A DNA stretch of 64,000 nt from NCBI GenBank assembly GCA_963700375.1, contig CAVOXF010000006.1, forward strand, positions 186,001-250,000, written 5' to 3'. The notes under the pieces were generated by a model. That model ran no database searches. It was not told the origin of the DNA and saw nothing but the letters and a program-made list of their open reading frames with translations. Position 1 is the first letter of the stretch, and each line of letters starts with the position of its first letter. Below are positions 1 to 8,242 of the stretch, one piece after another. Made by a program: the position numbers and the translations under genes. Origin of the DNA: JAHEEL01 sp963700375. GTDB lineage: Bacteria > Actinomycetota > Acidimicrobiia > Spongiisociales > UBA5794.

Positions 1-735
1 GACCTTGCCGAGTTCATCCATCAGGTTGGACTTCGAGTGGAGCCGACCGGCGGTGTCGACGAGCACCACATCGGCGCCGGACGTCTTGGCAGACTGGTAG
101 GCGTCGTACGCGACTGCCGCCGGGTCTGAACCTGCAGCTCCGGACACCACCTCGACGCCGACACGGGCGGCCCACGTGCGCAGTTGCTCGTCTGCAGCCG
201 CACGGAACGTGTCGGCAGCCCCGAGCACGGCGGTTCGACCGTTCTGTTCGACGAGTCCCGCAATCTTGGCGATCGACGTGGTCTTTCCGGTCCCGTTCAC
301 CCCGACGACGAGGATCACGGCAGGGTCTCCCTCGAGGTGGAGCGATCGGTCACGGCCGGAAAGCCGATCGATGAGCGACTCTTCGAGAAGGACCCGCGCC
401 TCGCCTCCGTCACTCGGCTTCTTCGCCCGTACGTCTTCGACGGTCGCCGTGGAAGTGCTCACGCCAACGTCTGCAGCGATGAGGGTCTCTTCGAGCTCAT
501 CCCAGAAGGCGTCGTCGAGCGCCTCCGAACGCAGGAGTGCGCCGAGCCGGCCTCCAATGGCGGAACGGGTCTTCGATAGCTGCGTCTTGAGACCCGGCTG
601 TGGTGCCTGCACGGCCGCTGGAGTCGACGTCGGAGTGGGCGTCGACTTCGTCCGCGATCGAACGGTCAGGACGACCGCGACAACTGCCACGACCGCGACA
701 ACCGCCACGAGCAGAATCAACAGATTGGCGTTCAC
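1..735 (-). CDS. ftsY: Signal recognition particle receptor FtsY (3' part outside window)
   Basis: SRP-receptor GTPase that docks ribosome-SRP complexes at the membrane. The visible 245 residues begin at a GTG with AGGAG 5 nt upstream. An N-terminal hydrophobic segment (about residues 4-25) is followed by a Pro/Thr linker, the helical N domain (about 50-135) and the start of the G domain. The P-loop GVNGTGKTT is at 145-153, DTFRAAADEQL at 175-185 and DTAGRL at 227-232. The TKLDG motif and C terminus lie beyond the window edge. The start is 24 nt after the smc stop, so the two are probably one transcript, as in mycobacteria. A membrane-anchored FtsY is common in Actinobacteria. The TM segment is coded by a tandem 18-bp repeat (671-706). 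Confidence 0.95.
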   Translation of the reverse strand, partial: MNANLLILLVAVVAVVAVVAVVLTVRSRTKSTPTPTSTPAAVQAPQPGLKTQLSKTRSAIGGRLGALLRSEALDDAFWDELEETLIAADVGVSTSTATVEDVRAKKPSDGGEARVLLEESLIDRLSGRDRSLHLEGDPAVILVVGVNGTGKTTSIAKIAGLVEQNGRTAVLGAADTFRAAADEQLRTWAARVGVEVVSGAAGSDPAAVAYDAYQSAKTSGADVVLVDTAGRLHSKSNLMDELGKV

Positions 736-759
736 GAATTCTCCTTGCGACCGCAGAAC

Positions 760-3700
760 CTAAGCGGTCGCGTTCACCATGCGCCGAGCGAGCACCTTCG
801 TGGACTCGCCGGGTTCCATGGTGACGCCGTACAGCATATCGGCAGCTTCCATGGTCTGTTGCTGATGGGTAATGATGACCAGCTGGGCCGACGTCCGGAG
901 CGCGTCGACCAGACGCAAGAAGCGATGGAGGTTTGCGTCATCGAGTGCCGCTTCGACCTCGTCGAGAACATAGAACGGGCTCGGCCTCGCACGGAACACG
1001 GCGAAGAGGAAGGCCAGCGCCGCGAGGCTCCGCTCGCCGCCCGAGAGCAGGGCGAGGCGCCCCACCTTCTTGCCGTGCGGTTGTGCCTCGACCTCGACCC
1101 CGGACTCGAGTGGTCGGTCCGGCTTGTCGAGGCGAAGCCGCCCCCGACCTCCCGGGAAGACCTCGGCGAAGTTCTCCTGGTAGAGCGCCGAGATCTCTTC
1201 GAAAGCCACCATGAACAAGTTGGCCATCTCCTCGTCGAGCGCAGAGATCACCTTGCGGAGCTCGCTCCGGGACTCGTTGAGGTCGGCAATCTGGGCATCG
1301 AGCAATTCAACCTCTCCGGCGAGTTCCTCGTACTCCGCCGCAGCGAGGGGGTTGATCGGCCCCATCCGACGAAGATCGGCTTCGAGACTCTCGAGGCGGC
1401 TCTTCGGTTCGACGCCTTCGTCGAGTTTCGGTTGGGGCGCGGCAAGAGCGGCCTCGATCGTTGCATCGGCGTCGCGCCGGAGCCGCTCGGCGCTTGTCTC
1501 CATCCGAACCCTCACCTCGGCCAGTTCGACGGCGAGCACCGATCGACGCTCCTTGGCGAGCGAGATCGACGCTTCGAGTTCTTCGCGGCGCTTCTCAGCG
1601 ACGTTGAGCGCACCTGCGGCGTCGCCAACCTCGAGCCGGAGAGTTCGCTGGCGCTCCCGGAGTTCGATGATGTGCTTCTGGGCCACGACGGCGACGCGGG
1701 CTGCCCGCGATTCGATCTCCTCGAGGGCCTCGATGCGTGCGTCATCTTCCGGGAGGAGTTCCAGCTGGTTGAGCTCGTTCTCGACACGTTCGATTCTTCG
1801 GTGCAGCAGGGTGCTCCGTTCGGCGATCCCTGCGAGCTCGGCGGCTGCTTCCTCACGGAGGCGCCGGGCGGCGTCCCTGCGAGCAGCCACATCCTGGCGG
1901 CGCAGGTTCAGTGCCTCCCACGCGGCCTGGCGTGCCGCCCCCTCACCCTCGAGTTCGGCAAGCCGCTCTCTCAATTCTTTGATCCGCTCGGCGCGGGCGC
2001 CCTCGGCCTCGGCGAGCGCCGCCGACCGCATCTCGAGTCGCTGACGCTCCGCCTCGCCCTCGGCGCGAGCGCGGCCGACGAGGTCGAGGGCTTCCGTGTG
2101 TCCGGCGATCCTCGCTTCGAGGGCTTCGACATCGTCGAGGGCTGTGCGCTCCACCCGCCGCGCGGCTTCGAGGTCTCGTGCGAGGGCCGTCCGGCGACTC
2201 TCGATACGGGATCGTTCCCGCTCGGCGATCTCGAGCTGAACCCGCGCTGCCTCGAGAGCCGCGAACCCCGTTCCGTCCGGTTGGGCGACGTGAATGCCGG
2301 AGGTTGTGATCACATCCCCTTCGGGTGTGACCGTGCGGAGGTTGGGATACTGCTCGACGACTCGCCAGGCCGACTCCCATCCGGCGGTGTAGACGACATC
2401 ACCGAGGAGCGCCTCCGCGACGGTGCGGTCTGCAGCCGGACCGAGGAGGTCCACCAGGGCGTCGAGTCCGAGTTCTTCGGCTGCATCACGTGCCGGAACG
2501 CCGTCGGCGCGCACCGGGGTGACGAGCGATACTCCGCCGAGCCCCTCCGACTTCAGGGCGCTGGTCAATGTGTGTATGTCGCCGCGGTCCGACGCGAGGA
2601 ACGCACCCGCCCACGCCCCAAGGGCACGGTCGACGGCGACGGCGACCTCGGGCGGCGCATCGAGCGACGCCGCCACGATCCCGGCGACGCCGTCGTGGCT
2701 TTCGGTCATGGCCCTGGCGACCGGGTCGCCGATGCCCGCGATGGCCGCTTCGTGGGCTTCGATCCGCGCCTCGCCCGCGGCGATCGCGAGGAGCACATCT
2801 GAGTATTCGCTGCTGGCGCTCTGCCACTTCTCTTCAACTTCCACGCGACGGACACGGGCTTCGTCGTAACCGCGTTGTGCGGCGGTCGCGCCGGCGTCGG
2901 CCTGCTGGATCGACTGGTTCAACTCAACGGCTTCGTTCGACTCTTCCTCGAGCCGATCGATGACCACACGGCGTCTGGACGCGATGGCCTCCATCTCGCG
3001 GCTGTCCCGCTCGGAGGCGTTCTCGAGTGCCCTGAGGTCCCCGCGCAGGCTCGCCACGAGGCCTTCCGCTGGAAGCTGTACCTGCTCCGCGATTGTTCGT
3101 TCTTCATCCTCGAGAGCCTCGAGCGCCACCGCCCGACGCTCGACGACGTCCGTGAGGCGATGCTCGGCCTCGGTCGCTTCGGCAATGCCCGCGGAGAGCT
3201 CCGCGAGTTCCGTCGTGAGGTCGCCTCGGCGCTCACCTGCGCCTTCGATCCGCCCTTCGATGGAGGCGCGGCGTTCCCGGGCAACCAGGCCGTATCGACG
3301 GAGCCGCTCTACCACGGTCTCGAGGCGCGCCGCGGCGGCCGTGTCCCGTTCGAGGGCTGCGCCGGCATCACCAGCCGAGGCGCGGAGGTCGGCCAGATCC
3401 GCCACCAGGGCGGCATGTTCGGTCTGCTCGAGCACGATCTGAGCCGAGCGCGAGTCGTCTTCGGCCACGGCATCGGCCTCTCGCCTGCGCAGGTCACGGA
3501 TGGTCTCACCCCCAAGCCAGAGACGCAGCGCATTCGCTTCCGACTTGACCGATCCGTGACGGGCGGCCGCGTTCGCCTGACGCTTGAGCGGGCGGAGCGC
3601 CCGTCGCTTCTCGGTGAGGATGTCGTTCAGGCGGTCGACGTCGAGTTCGGTAGCCTCGAGCCGACGGATCGCCCGGTCGCGGCGGGCACGGTGCTTCGTG

Positions 3701-4200
3701 ATGCCTGCGGCCTCTTCGATAACCGCTCGATGCTCGTCCGGGCGGGCGGTGAGGACGGTGCCGATCTCTCCCTGGGAGACGAGGACGTGCTGGTGCCGGC
3801 CGACACCGCCATCCGAGAGCAGCTCCTGGATATCGAGCAGCCGACACGGTGTGCGGTTCATCTCGTATTCGGACGTTCCGTCCCGATAGAGGCGTCGCGT
3901 GATGGTGATCTCCGACAGATCGACGGGGAGAAAGCCGTCGCTGTTGTCGAACGTGAGCGACACCTCGGCACGAGAGACGGACGGACGGGTCGCCGTGCCG
4001 GCGAACACGACGTCCTCCATCTTCTCGGTACGCAGAGAGCGGGTGGCCTGGGTCCCCATGACCCAGGCGATGGCATCGAGGATGTTGGACTTGCCCGAGC
4101 CATTCGGGCCGACCACGACGTTGACCCCGGCGTCGAATTCGAGCCGGGTACGGTCGGCAAATGACTTGAAGCCGACAAGCGTGAGCTTCTTCAGCAGCAC
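760..4200 (-). CDS. smc: Chromosome segregation ATPase SMC
   Basis: Condensin-type ATPase, 1146 residues, the usual length. Walker A GPNGSGKSN lies near residue 32, followed by a long coiled coil, a hinge at mid-protein (around GVSLVTPVRADG), a second coiled coil, and the C-terminal signature LLSGGERS with Walker B YVLDEVEAALDD. I chose the GTG at 4200 because it gives the family N terminus (LLKKLTLVGFKSFADRT) and has a TATGCT box 8 nt upstream, as for a leaderless message. An in-frame GTG at 4221 would add seven residues. The expected partners ScpA/ScpB are not in the window. ftsY follows 24 nt downstream. Confidence 0.97.
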   Translation of the reverse strand: MLLKKLTLVGFKSFADRTRLEFDAGVNVVVGPNGSGKSNILDAIAWVMGTQATRSLRTEKMEDVVFAGTATRPSVSRAEVSLTFDNSDGFLPVDLSEITITRRLYRDGTSEYEMNRTPCRLLDIQELLSDGGVGRHQHVLVSQGEIGTVLTARPDEHRAVIEEAAGITKHRARRDRAIRRLEATELDVDRLNDILTEKRRALRPLKRQANAAARHGSVKSEANALRLWLGGETIRDLRRREADAVAEDDSRSAQIVLEQTEHAALVADLADLRASAGDAGAALERDTAAAARLETVVERLRRYGLVARERRASIEGRIEGAGERRGDLTTELAELSAGIAEATEAEHRLTDVVERRAVALEALEDEERTIAEQVQLPAEGLVASLRGDLRALENASERDSREMEAIASRRRVVIDRLEEESNEAVELNQSIQQADAGATAAQRGYDEARVRRVEVEEKWQSASSEYSDVLLAIAAGEARIEAHEAAIAGIGDPVARAMTESHDGVAGIVAASLDAPPEVAVAVDRALGAWAGAFLASDRGDIHTLTSALKSEGLGGVSLVTPVRADGVPARDAAEELGLDALVDLLGPAADRTVAEALLGDVVYTAGWESAWRVVEQYPNLRTVTPEGDVITTSGIHVAQPDGTGFAALEAARVQLEIAERERSRIESRRTALARDLEAARRVERTALDDVEALEARIAGHTEALDLVGRARAEGEAERQRLEMRSAALAEAEGARAERIKELRERLAELEGEGAARQAAWEALNLRRQDVAARRDAARRLREEAAAELAGIAERSTLLHRRIERVENELNQLELLPEDDARIEALEEIESRAARVAVVAQKHIIELRERQRTLRLEVGDAAGALNVAEKRREELEASISLAKERRSVLAVELAEVRVRMETSAERLRRDADATIEAALAAPQPKLDEGVEPKSRLESLEADLRRMGPINPLAAAEYEELAGEVELLDAQIADLNESRSELRKVISALDEEMANLFMVAFEEISALYQENFAEVFPGGRGRLRLDKPDRPLESGVEVEAQPHGKKVGRLALLSGGERSLAALAFLFAVFRARPSPFYVLDEVEAALDDANLHRFLRLVDALRTSAQLVIITHQQQTMEAADMLYGVTMEPGESTKVLARRMVNATA

Positions 4201-4208
4201 AGCGGAGA

Positions 4209-4214
4209 AGCATA
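4209..4214 (-). promoter_or_regulatory. Probable -10 box of leaderless smc transcript
   Basis: TATGCT on the minus strand ends 8 nt before the GTG at 4200, and no ribosome binding site lies between. The spacing suggests transcription starting at or near the start codon. It supports the 4200 start over 4221. No clear -35 element was seen. Confidence 0.45.
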
Positions 4215-4257
4215 GCGGCACGAATTACATGCGTGTGACTTCAGTTACGAGCCGGGC

Positions 4258-4959
4258 CTACGCCTCGAGCACCTCGAGAGCCTGCCGTGCGGCCTCCTGC
4301 TCGGCGCGCTTCTTCGAGGTGCCCTCACCGGTGGCGAGGGCCTCACCCGACGAATGCAGCGTTGCGGTGAAGTGCTTCGCATGCTGCGGCCCCTCCTCGA
4401 CAACGTCGTACTGAACGGTTCGTCCGGCAGCGACGAGCAGTTCCTGGAGTCGGGTCTTGTAGTCGCGGTGGCCGGGTGCACCGGCACGTTCCCGGATCAT
4501 GGGACCCCAGTGGTCTCGCACGACCTGCTCCGCCCGATCGAATCCGGCATCGAGGAAGACGACGGCGATCAGAGACTCCACCACGTCGGAGAGAATCGAG
4601 CGCTTGTCCCGCCCACCCGACAGGTCCTCGCCCCGGCCGAGGAGCAGCAGGCCGCCGAGGCCCCAGGCGTCGGCGATCGCCGCAAGCGCGGGCTCGGAAA
4701 CGACCGCAGCACGCAGGAGCGTCATGTCGCCTTCTGGCGCCGTCGGGTACTCCTGGTAGATGAAGTGCGTCACCGCGAGTTCGAGGACGGCGTCTCCGAG
4801 AAACTCAAGACGCTGATAGTCCGTCGAACGGGAGTGCTCGGATGCGTACGACGGATGGGTCAGGGCCTTCCGGAGAAGCGCGACGTTGGTGATCCGGTAC
4901 CCCAGCACACGCTCGAGTTGATCAACAGCGGTCTGCGGATCAGACGCTCCCACGATCAT
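4258..4959 (-). CDS. rnc: Ribonuclease III
   Basis: Double-strand-specific endoribonuclease for rRNA and mRNA processing; 233 residues. The catalytic domain carries the family signature RLEFLGDAVLEL (about residues 50-61) and a second acidic cluster DVVESLIAVVFLDAGF. The C-terminal 70 residues are a double-stranded-RNA-binding domain ending in KKRAEQEAARQALEVL. The start codon overlaps the plsX stop by 4 nt, so translation is probably coupled. It lies upstream of smc in the same direction, as in mycobacteria. Confidence 0.96.
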   Translation of the reverse strand: MIVGASDPQTAVDQLERVLGYRITNVALLRKALTHPSYASEHSRSTDYQRLEFLGDAVLELAVTHFIYQEYPTAPEGDMTLLRAAVVSEPALAAIADAWGLGGLLLLGRGEDLSGGRDKRSILSDVVESLIAVVFLDAGFDRAEQVVRDHWGPMIRERAGAPGHRDYKTRLQELLVAAGRTVQYDVVEEGPQHAKHFTATLHSSGEALATGEGTSKKRAEQEAARQALEVLEA

Positions 4960-5933
4960 CTTGCGGTGTGTCCGATGCCGTCCGCAACCAGGTCGACAAG
5001 TCCATGCCCGGCACCCTCAGCGGCCATCATGATCGCGTTTGCTGCCGCCCGGCGCGAACTCGCGCCGTGTCCGATCACGACCACTCCCTTGGTGCCGACC
5101 AGGTGAGCGCCGCCGATGGTCTCCGGATCAATCCGCTGCCGAAGCTGCATGAATGCGGGGAGCAGTTCGGCGAGGGCCGACTGGTACTCGTCGGCTTGCA
5201 GCGCCTCCATCAATACCCGGAACAGGGCCCGGCTGGTTCCCTCGCCCGTCTTGAGCAGCACATTGCCGGTGTAGCCATCCGTGACGAAGACATCAGCCCG
5301 ATCTCTGCCGAGGTCGCGACCTTCGACGTTGCCGATGAAGTTGAGGCCATCCACCCGCTCGAGCAGGCCATAGGCCAGTTGTTCGAGCTCCCTCCCCTTG
5401 CCGGCCTCTTCGCCGATGTTGACGAGGCCAACGCGAGGGTCGTCGAGTTCGAGGAACACCTTGGCGACGGCGGAGCCCATGGCACCGAACTGTGCGAGTT
5501 GCTCCGGACCGACCTCCAGATTGGCGCCAACGTCGAGCACGATCTCCCGCGTTGGGAAGATCGACGCTATTGCCGGCCGGGAGACGCCGGGGAGTCGGCC
5601 GATCACGAACGCAGCGGCAGCGAGCGCAGCACCGGTACTGCCGGCGGAGAACAGAGCCTCGGCTTTGCCCTCCTTCACGAGACGGGCGGCCACCATGACC
5701 GAGGCGTCCTTCTTGCCACGCACCGCCCGAGCAGGATCTTCCCCCATCTCAACGACTTCCGTCGAGTGGACGATGGGGAGATCGGCGCCAAATCGCTCGA
5801 GTACGGGAACGATCTGTGAACGGTCCCCGACGAGGACTACGTCAACGCCGCTGGATGCGGCATCGATGGCCCCGTGCACGATCTCGAGCGGAGCGTGGTC
5901 GCCACCCATTGCATCGACGACGACCCTCGACAT
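4956..5933 (-). CDS. plsX: Phosphate acyltransferase PlsX
   Basis: Converts acyl-ACP to acyl-phosphate, the donor for glycerol-3-phosphate acylation; peripheral membrane enzyme. 325 residues from the ATG at 5933, which gives the family N terminus SRVVVDAMGGDHAP. Other recognisable stretches are DVGANLEVGPEQLAQFG, NIGEEAGKG and FVTDGYTGNVLLKT. An upstream in-frame extension to 6017 runs through rpmF and is rejected. The ATG is 7 nt after the rpmF stop, and the stop overlaps rnc by 4 nt: a standard rpmF-plsX-rnc operon. Confidence 0.95.
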   Translation of the reverse strand: MSRVVVDAMGGDHAPLEIVHGAIDAASSGVDVVLVGDRSQIVPVLERFGADLPIVHSTEVVEMGEDPARAVRGKKDASVMVAARLVKEGKAEALFSAGSTGAALAAAAFVIGRLPGVSRPAIASIFPTREIVLDVGANLEVGPEQLAQFGAMGSAVAKVFLELDDPRVGLVNIGEEAGKGRELEQLAYGLLERVDGLNFIGNVEGRDLGRDRADVFVTDGYTGNVLLKTGEGTSRALFRVLMEALQADEYQSALAELLPAFMQLRQRIDPETIGGAHLVGTKGVVVIGHGASSRRAAANAIMMAAEGAGHGLVDLVADGIGHTAR

Positions 5934-5940
5934 GGCGATG

Positions 5941-6117
5941 TCAGACTTCTGCGATGATCTCGCGACCGTTGTAGCTGCCACACTCGTGGCACACGCGGTG
6001 CGGGACGTGCTTGGCACCGCACTTGGCGCAGGTGGCGAACGTCGGACTCGACACCTTCCACTGTGCCTTGCGCCGGCGAGTACGGGATCGCGACATCTTC
6101 TTCTTCGGGACGGCCAT
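5941..6117 (-). CDS. rpmF: 50S ribosomal protein L32 (bL32), zinc-binding form
   Basis: 58-residue ribosomal protein. It begins MAVPKKKMSRSRTRRRKAQW, the typical basic N terminus, and carries a zinc ribbon with CAKCGAKH and CHECGSYNG, so this is the four-cysteine (C+) paralogue type. It sits in the conserved DUF177-rpmF-plsX order. A GAGG is present upstream of the ATG. Confidence 0.97.
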   Translation of the reverse strand: MAVPKKKMSRSRTRRRKAQWKVSSPTFATCAKCGAKHVPHRVCHECGSYNGREIIAEV

Positions 6118-6135
6118 CAGGAAAACCTCGTTTCG

Positions 6136-6645
6136 TCAATCTCCGGGCGGGAGTAGATCGCGCAACACCGCGAACGGTGAGCCGGTGTCGGCCGGTTCTC
6201 CCGGGGGGTCGATATTCAAGTCTATATCCGAAGTGCTCACAAGTCCCTCGCATGAATCGCTGCAGATGGGAGCGAGTGGAAGCCCAAGCAGCGTCTCGTC
6301 GCGAACGAATGGTTCGAGATCGATGGTGGTGCCTTCGATCGGGTAGGCGTCCTCGCCGGGATTCATCTCGAACAGTCCCGTGACCGGGTCGCAACCGTCA
6401 TCGACGAAGTCCGTGAGACAGCGCCGACAGGTGTGTTCGACGGCGCAGCAAACGTCGCCCCTGACCAGGATTCCGCCCGGCACCGGCGCTACGGAGAGCT
6501 CCGCCACGAGCGGCGGCTCGGGTAGAACCCGGCTCATATCGAGCCGCCAGTCGACAACAACCTCGATCACAACCGGCCGCGGCGGAACATCGCGCCCCAC
6601 CAGATCAGAAACGTCGACAACAAACGGTGACCGCCTCACGAGCAC
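6136..6645 (-). CDS. DUF177 (YceD) family protein
   Basis: 169-residue YceD/DUF177 protein; the family is genetically linked with rpmF and implicated in 23S rRNA accumulation in plants and bacteria. Visible hallmarks are the central cysteine motif CRRCLTDF, which follows EHTC, the conserved acidic stretch TTIDLEPFVRDETLLGLP and a distal Cys-Asp-Ser-Cys (CSDSCEGL). It lies 18 nt upstream of rpmF in the same direction, the arrangement found in most bacteria. Confidence 0.9.
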   Translation of the reverse strand: MLVRRSPFVVDVSDLVGRDVPPRPVVIEVVVDWRLDMSRVLPEPPLVAELSVAPVPGGILVRGDVCCAVEHTCRRCLTDFVDDGCDPVTGLFEMNPGEDAYPIEGTTIDLEPFVRDETLLGLPLAPICSDSCEGLVSTSDIDLNIDPPGEPADTGSPFAVLRDLLPPGD

Positions 6646-6690
6646 GTCCTCCCGTCTCGAGCTCTCAGCTACTCGGCGACCCAGCTGCTC

Positions 6691-7215
6691 CTACTGGCTC
6701 ACCGGCGGCGGAGCGCTCGGCGGCAGCGATTGGTGCAACTCGGATCGAGCTTCACGAACGTACCGCAGAAGTTCCGCCAGTACCTGCTCGGCCTCGGCGA
6801 GGTGCCGCTCCGCGAAGTCCTCGGACTCGAGTCGGATCCTGCGCCCCTCGGCCTCGGCATTGCGGACAAGCGTGTTTGCCTCTTCAACGGCCTCCTGGAC
6901 AATGTACGACTCGGACACCATCTGGTCCGACCGTTGCTTCGCGTCCGCAATGACTTCTCTGGCTTTCTCATTCGTGCGAGCGATGTAGGCCTCGCGCTCA
7001 CGCACCATCCAGCGTGCCGCCCGGAGCTCTTCCGGCAGCCCTGCCTGGATTCTGGCGAGTTCATCGAGCGTGTCGTCCTGGTTGATCATCACGCTGTTCG
7101 ACAAGGGAACCTGTCGGGCGTTCTCGATCTCGATCATCAGGTTCTCGATCATATCGAGCAGGCCGCCGGGTACGGGTGGCGGAGACTGTGAGTGATCGGG
7201 GTGTTCCAAGGTCAT
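6691..7215 (-). CDS. Coiled-coil cell-division protein, SepIVA/DivIVA-like
   Basis: 174-residue, charged, largely helical protein. Residues 1-25 are a Pro-rich head, followed by GLLDMIENLMIEIENARQ and a long heptad region (EREAYIARTNEKAREVIADA, then AERHLAEAEQVLAELLRYV), with a Pro-rich tail. The family and position (DUF177 / this gene / coaD) match mycobacterial Rv2927c, known as SepIVA, a septal DivIVA-like factor; assignment rests on context and coiled-coil character rather than on a motif. The ATG at 7215 overlaps the coaD stop by 4 nt; the longer in-frame extension to 7932 runs through coaD and rsmD and is rejected. Confidence 0.75.
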   Translation of the reverse strand: MTLEHPDHSQSPPPVPGGLLDMIENLMIEIENARQVPLSNSVMINQDDTLDELARIQAGLPEELRAARWMVREREAYIARTNEKAREVIADAKQRSDQMVSESYIVQEAVEEANTLVRNAEAEGRRIRLESEDFAERHLAEAEQVLAELLRYVREARSELHQSLPPSAPPPVSQ

Positions 7216-7685
7216 GCGTAGCGCTCCTTCATGGCCGCCGCGACGCTCGCCGGAACGAGCGCATCGACGTCGCCGCCGAGACGGGAAACCTCTTTGACCA
7301 GCGAGGACGATAGGTAGCCGTACTCGGGTTTCGTCGCAACGAAGAGGGTGACGATCCCCGAGAGGTGGCGGTTCATCTGCGACATCTGGAACTCGTAGTC
7401 GAAGTCGGTGATCGCTCGCAGACCCTTGACGACAAGGTCGGCGCCGGTCTGTTTCGCGTAGTCGACAAGGAGGCCACCGAAGGAGCCGATCGTCACATTG
7501 TCCCATTGCGAACAGAGGTCGGTGAGCATGTCGATCCGTTCCTGCTCGTCGAACAGCGGAGACTTGGACGGATTCCGGATCACCCCCACGATCACTTCGT
7601 CGAAGATGCCGACGCAACGCTCGATAACGTCGAGGTGCCCGTTCGTGGGTGGGTCGAAACTCCCGGGGACAAGCGCCGCGGTCAC
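7212..7685 (-). CDS. coaD: Phosphopantetheine adenylyltransferase CoaD
   Basis: Penultimate enzyme of coenzyme A synthesis, joining ATP and 4'-phosphopantetheine; 157 residues, the normal length. N-terminal nucleotidyltransferase motif GSFDPPTNGH (residues 8-17, with the TxGH signature) and C-terminal YLSSSLVKEVSRLGGD (the ISSTxVRE equivalent). VVKGLRAITDFDYEFQMSQMN is the usual substrate-binding region. It overlaps both neighbours (SepIVA-like and rsmD) by 4 nt. Confidence 0.97.
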   Translation of the reverse strand: MTAALVPGSFDPPTNGHLDVIERCVGIFDEVIVGVIRNPSKSPLFDEQERIDMLTDLCSQWDNVTIGSFGGLLVDYAKQTGADLVVKGLRAITDFDYEFQMSQMNRHLSGIVTLFVATKPEYGYLSSSLVKEVSRLGGDVDALVPASVAAAMKERYA

Positions 7686-8218
7686 GTTTGCTCCTTCTCG
7701 AGGATCCAGATCTCGCTATCACCGTACCGTCGCCGGTCGGTGCACCGGAGATTATCGGATTCCGGAGCGGAGCCTCCCCTCCGGCGGTGCACGACGACTC
7801 GACCGTCCACGGTGAGGCGCTCGCCAACGAGGTGGAGAATCCGCTCGACCTCGGGATCCTTGAACGCATAGGGGGGGTCCACGAACGCCAGCGTGTAGGT
7901 GGATCGATCCCGTTCGAGGAACCGAACGACATCCGAGCTCACCACCGTGCCGCCGAGATCGACCGACGCGACGTTGTCGGCAAGGACGGTCACGGCGCCT
8001 CGATCTCGTTCGACGAACACCGCCGATGCCGCGCCCCGGCTCAGTGCCTCGAGACCGAGCGAACCGCTCCCGGCGAACAGGTCGAGCACGTCGGCACCCG
8101 GTACGTGAGCGGCGAGCGATGAGAACACCGCCTCCTTGGCCCGCCCGGTGAACGGCCGCGTTCCGCTACGCGGCGCGGCCAGTCGCCTCCCCTTGGCCTC
8201 ACCAGCAATGATTCGCAT
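7682..8218 (-). CDS. rsmD: 16S rRNA (guanine966-N2)-methyltransferase RsmD
   Basis: 178-residue class I methyltransferase of the small ribosomal subunit. It starts MRIIAGEAKGRRLAAP and contains RPFTGRAKEAVFSSL, the SAM motif VLDLFAGSGSLGLEALSRGA and the catalytic DPPY in AFVDPPYAF, all standard for RsmD. The rsmD-coaD order is widely conserved and the stop overlaps coaD by 4 nt. The C terminus is rich in Arg and less conserved. Confidence 0.94.
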   Translation of the reverse strand: MRIIAGEAKGRRLAAPRSGTRPFTGRAKEAVFSSLAAHVPGADVLDLFAGSGSLGLEALSRGAASAVFVERDRGAVTVLADNVASVDLGGTVVSSDVVRFLERDRSTYTLAFVDPPYAFKDPEVERILHLVGERLTVDGRVVVHRRRGGSAPESDNLRCTDRRRYGDSEIWILEKEQT

Positions 8219-8242
8219 GTCTCCCCGTCCTTGCGTGGCGCG

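Noticed and set aside
745..2802. 685-codon open frame antisense to smc (and 2875-4164)
   Set aside because: Lies wholly inside the smc gene on the opposite strand; composition follows the third-codon GC bias of smc and no motif is present.
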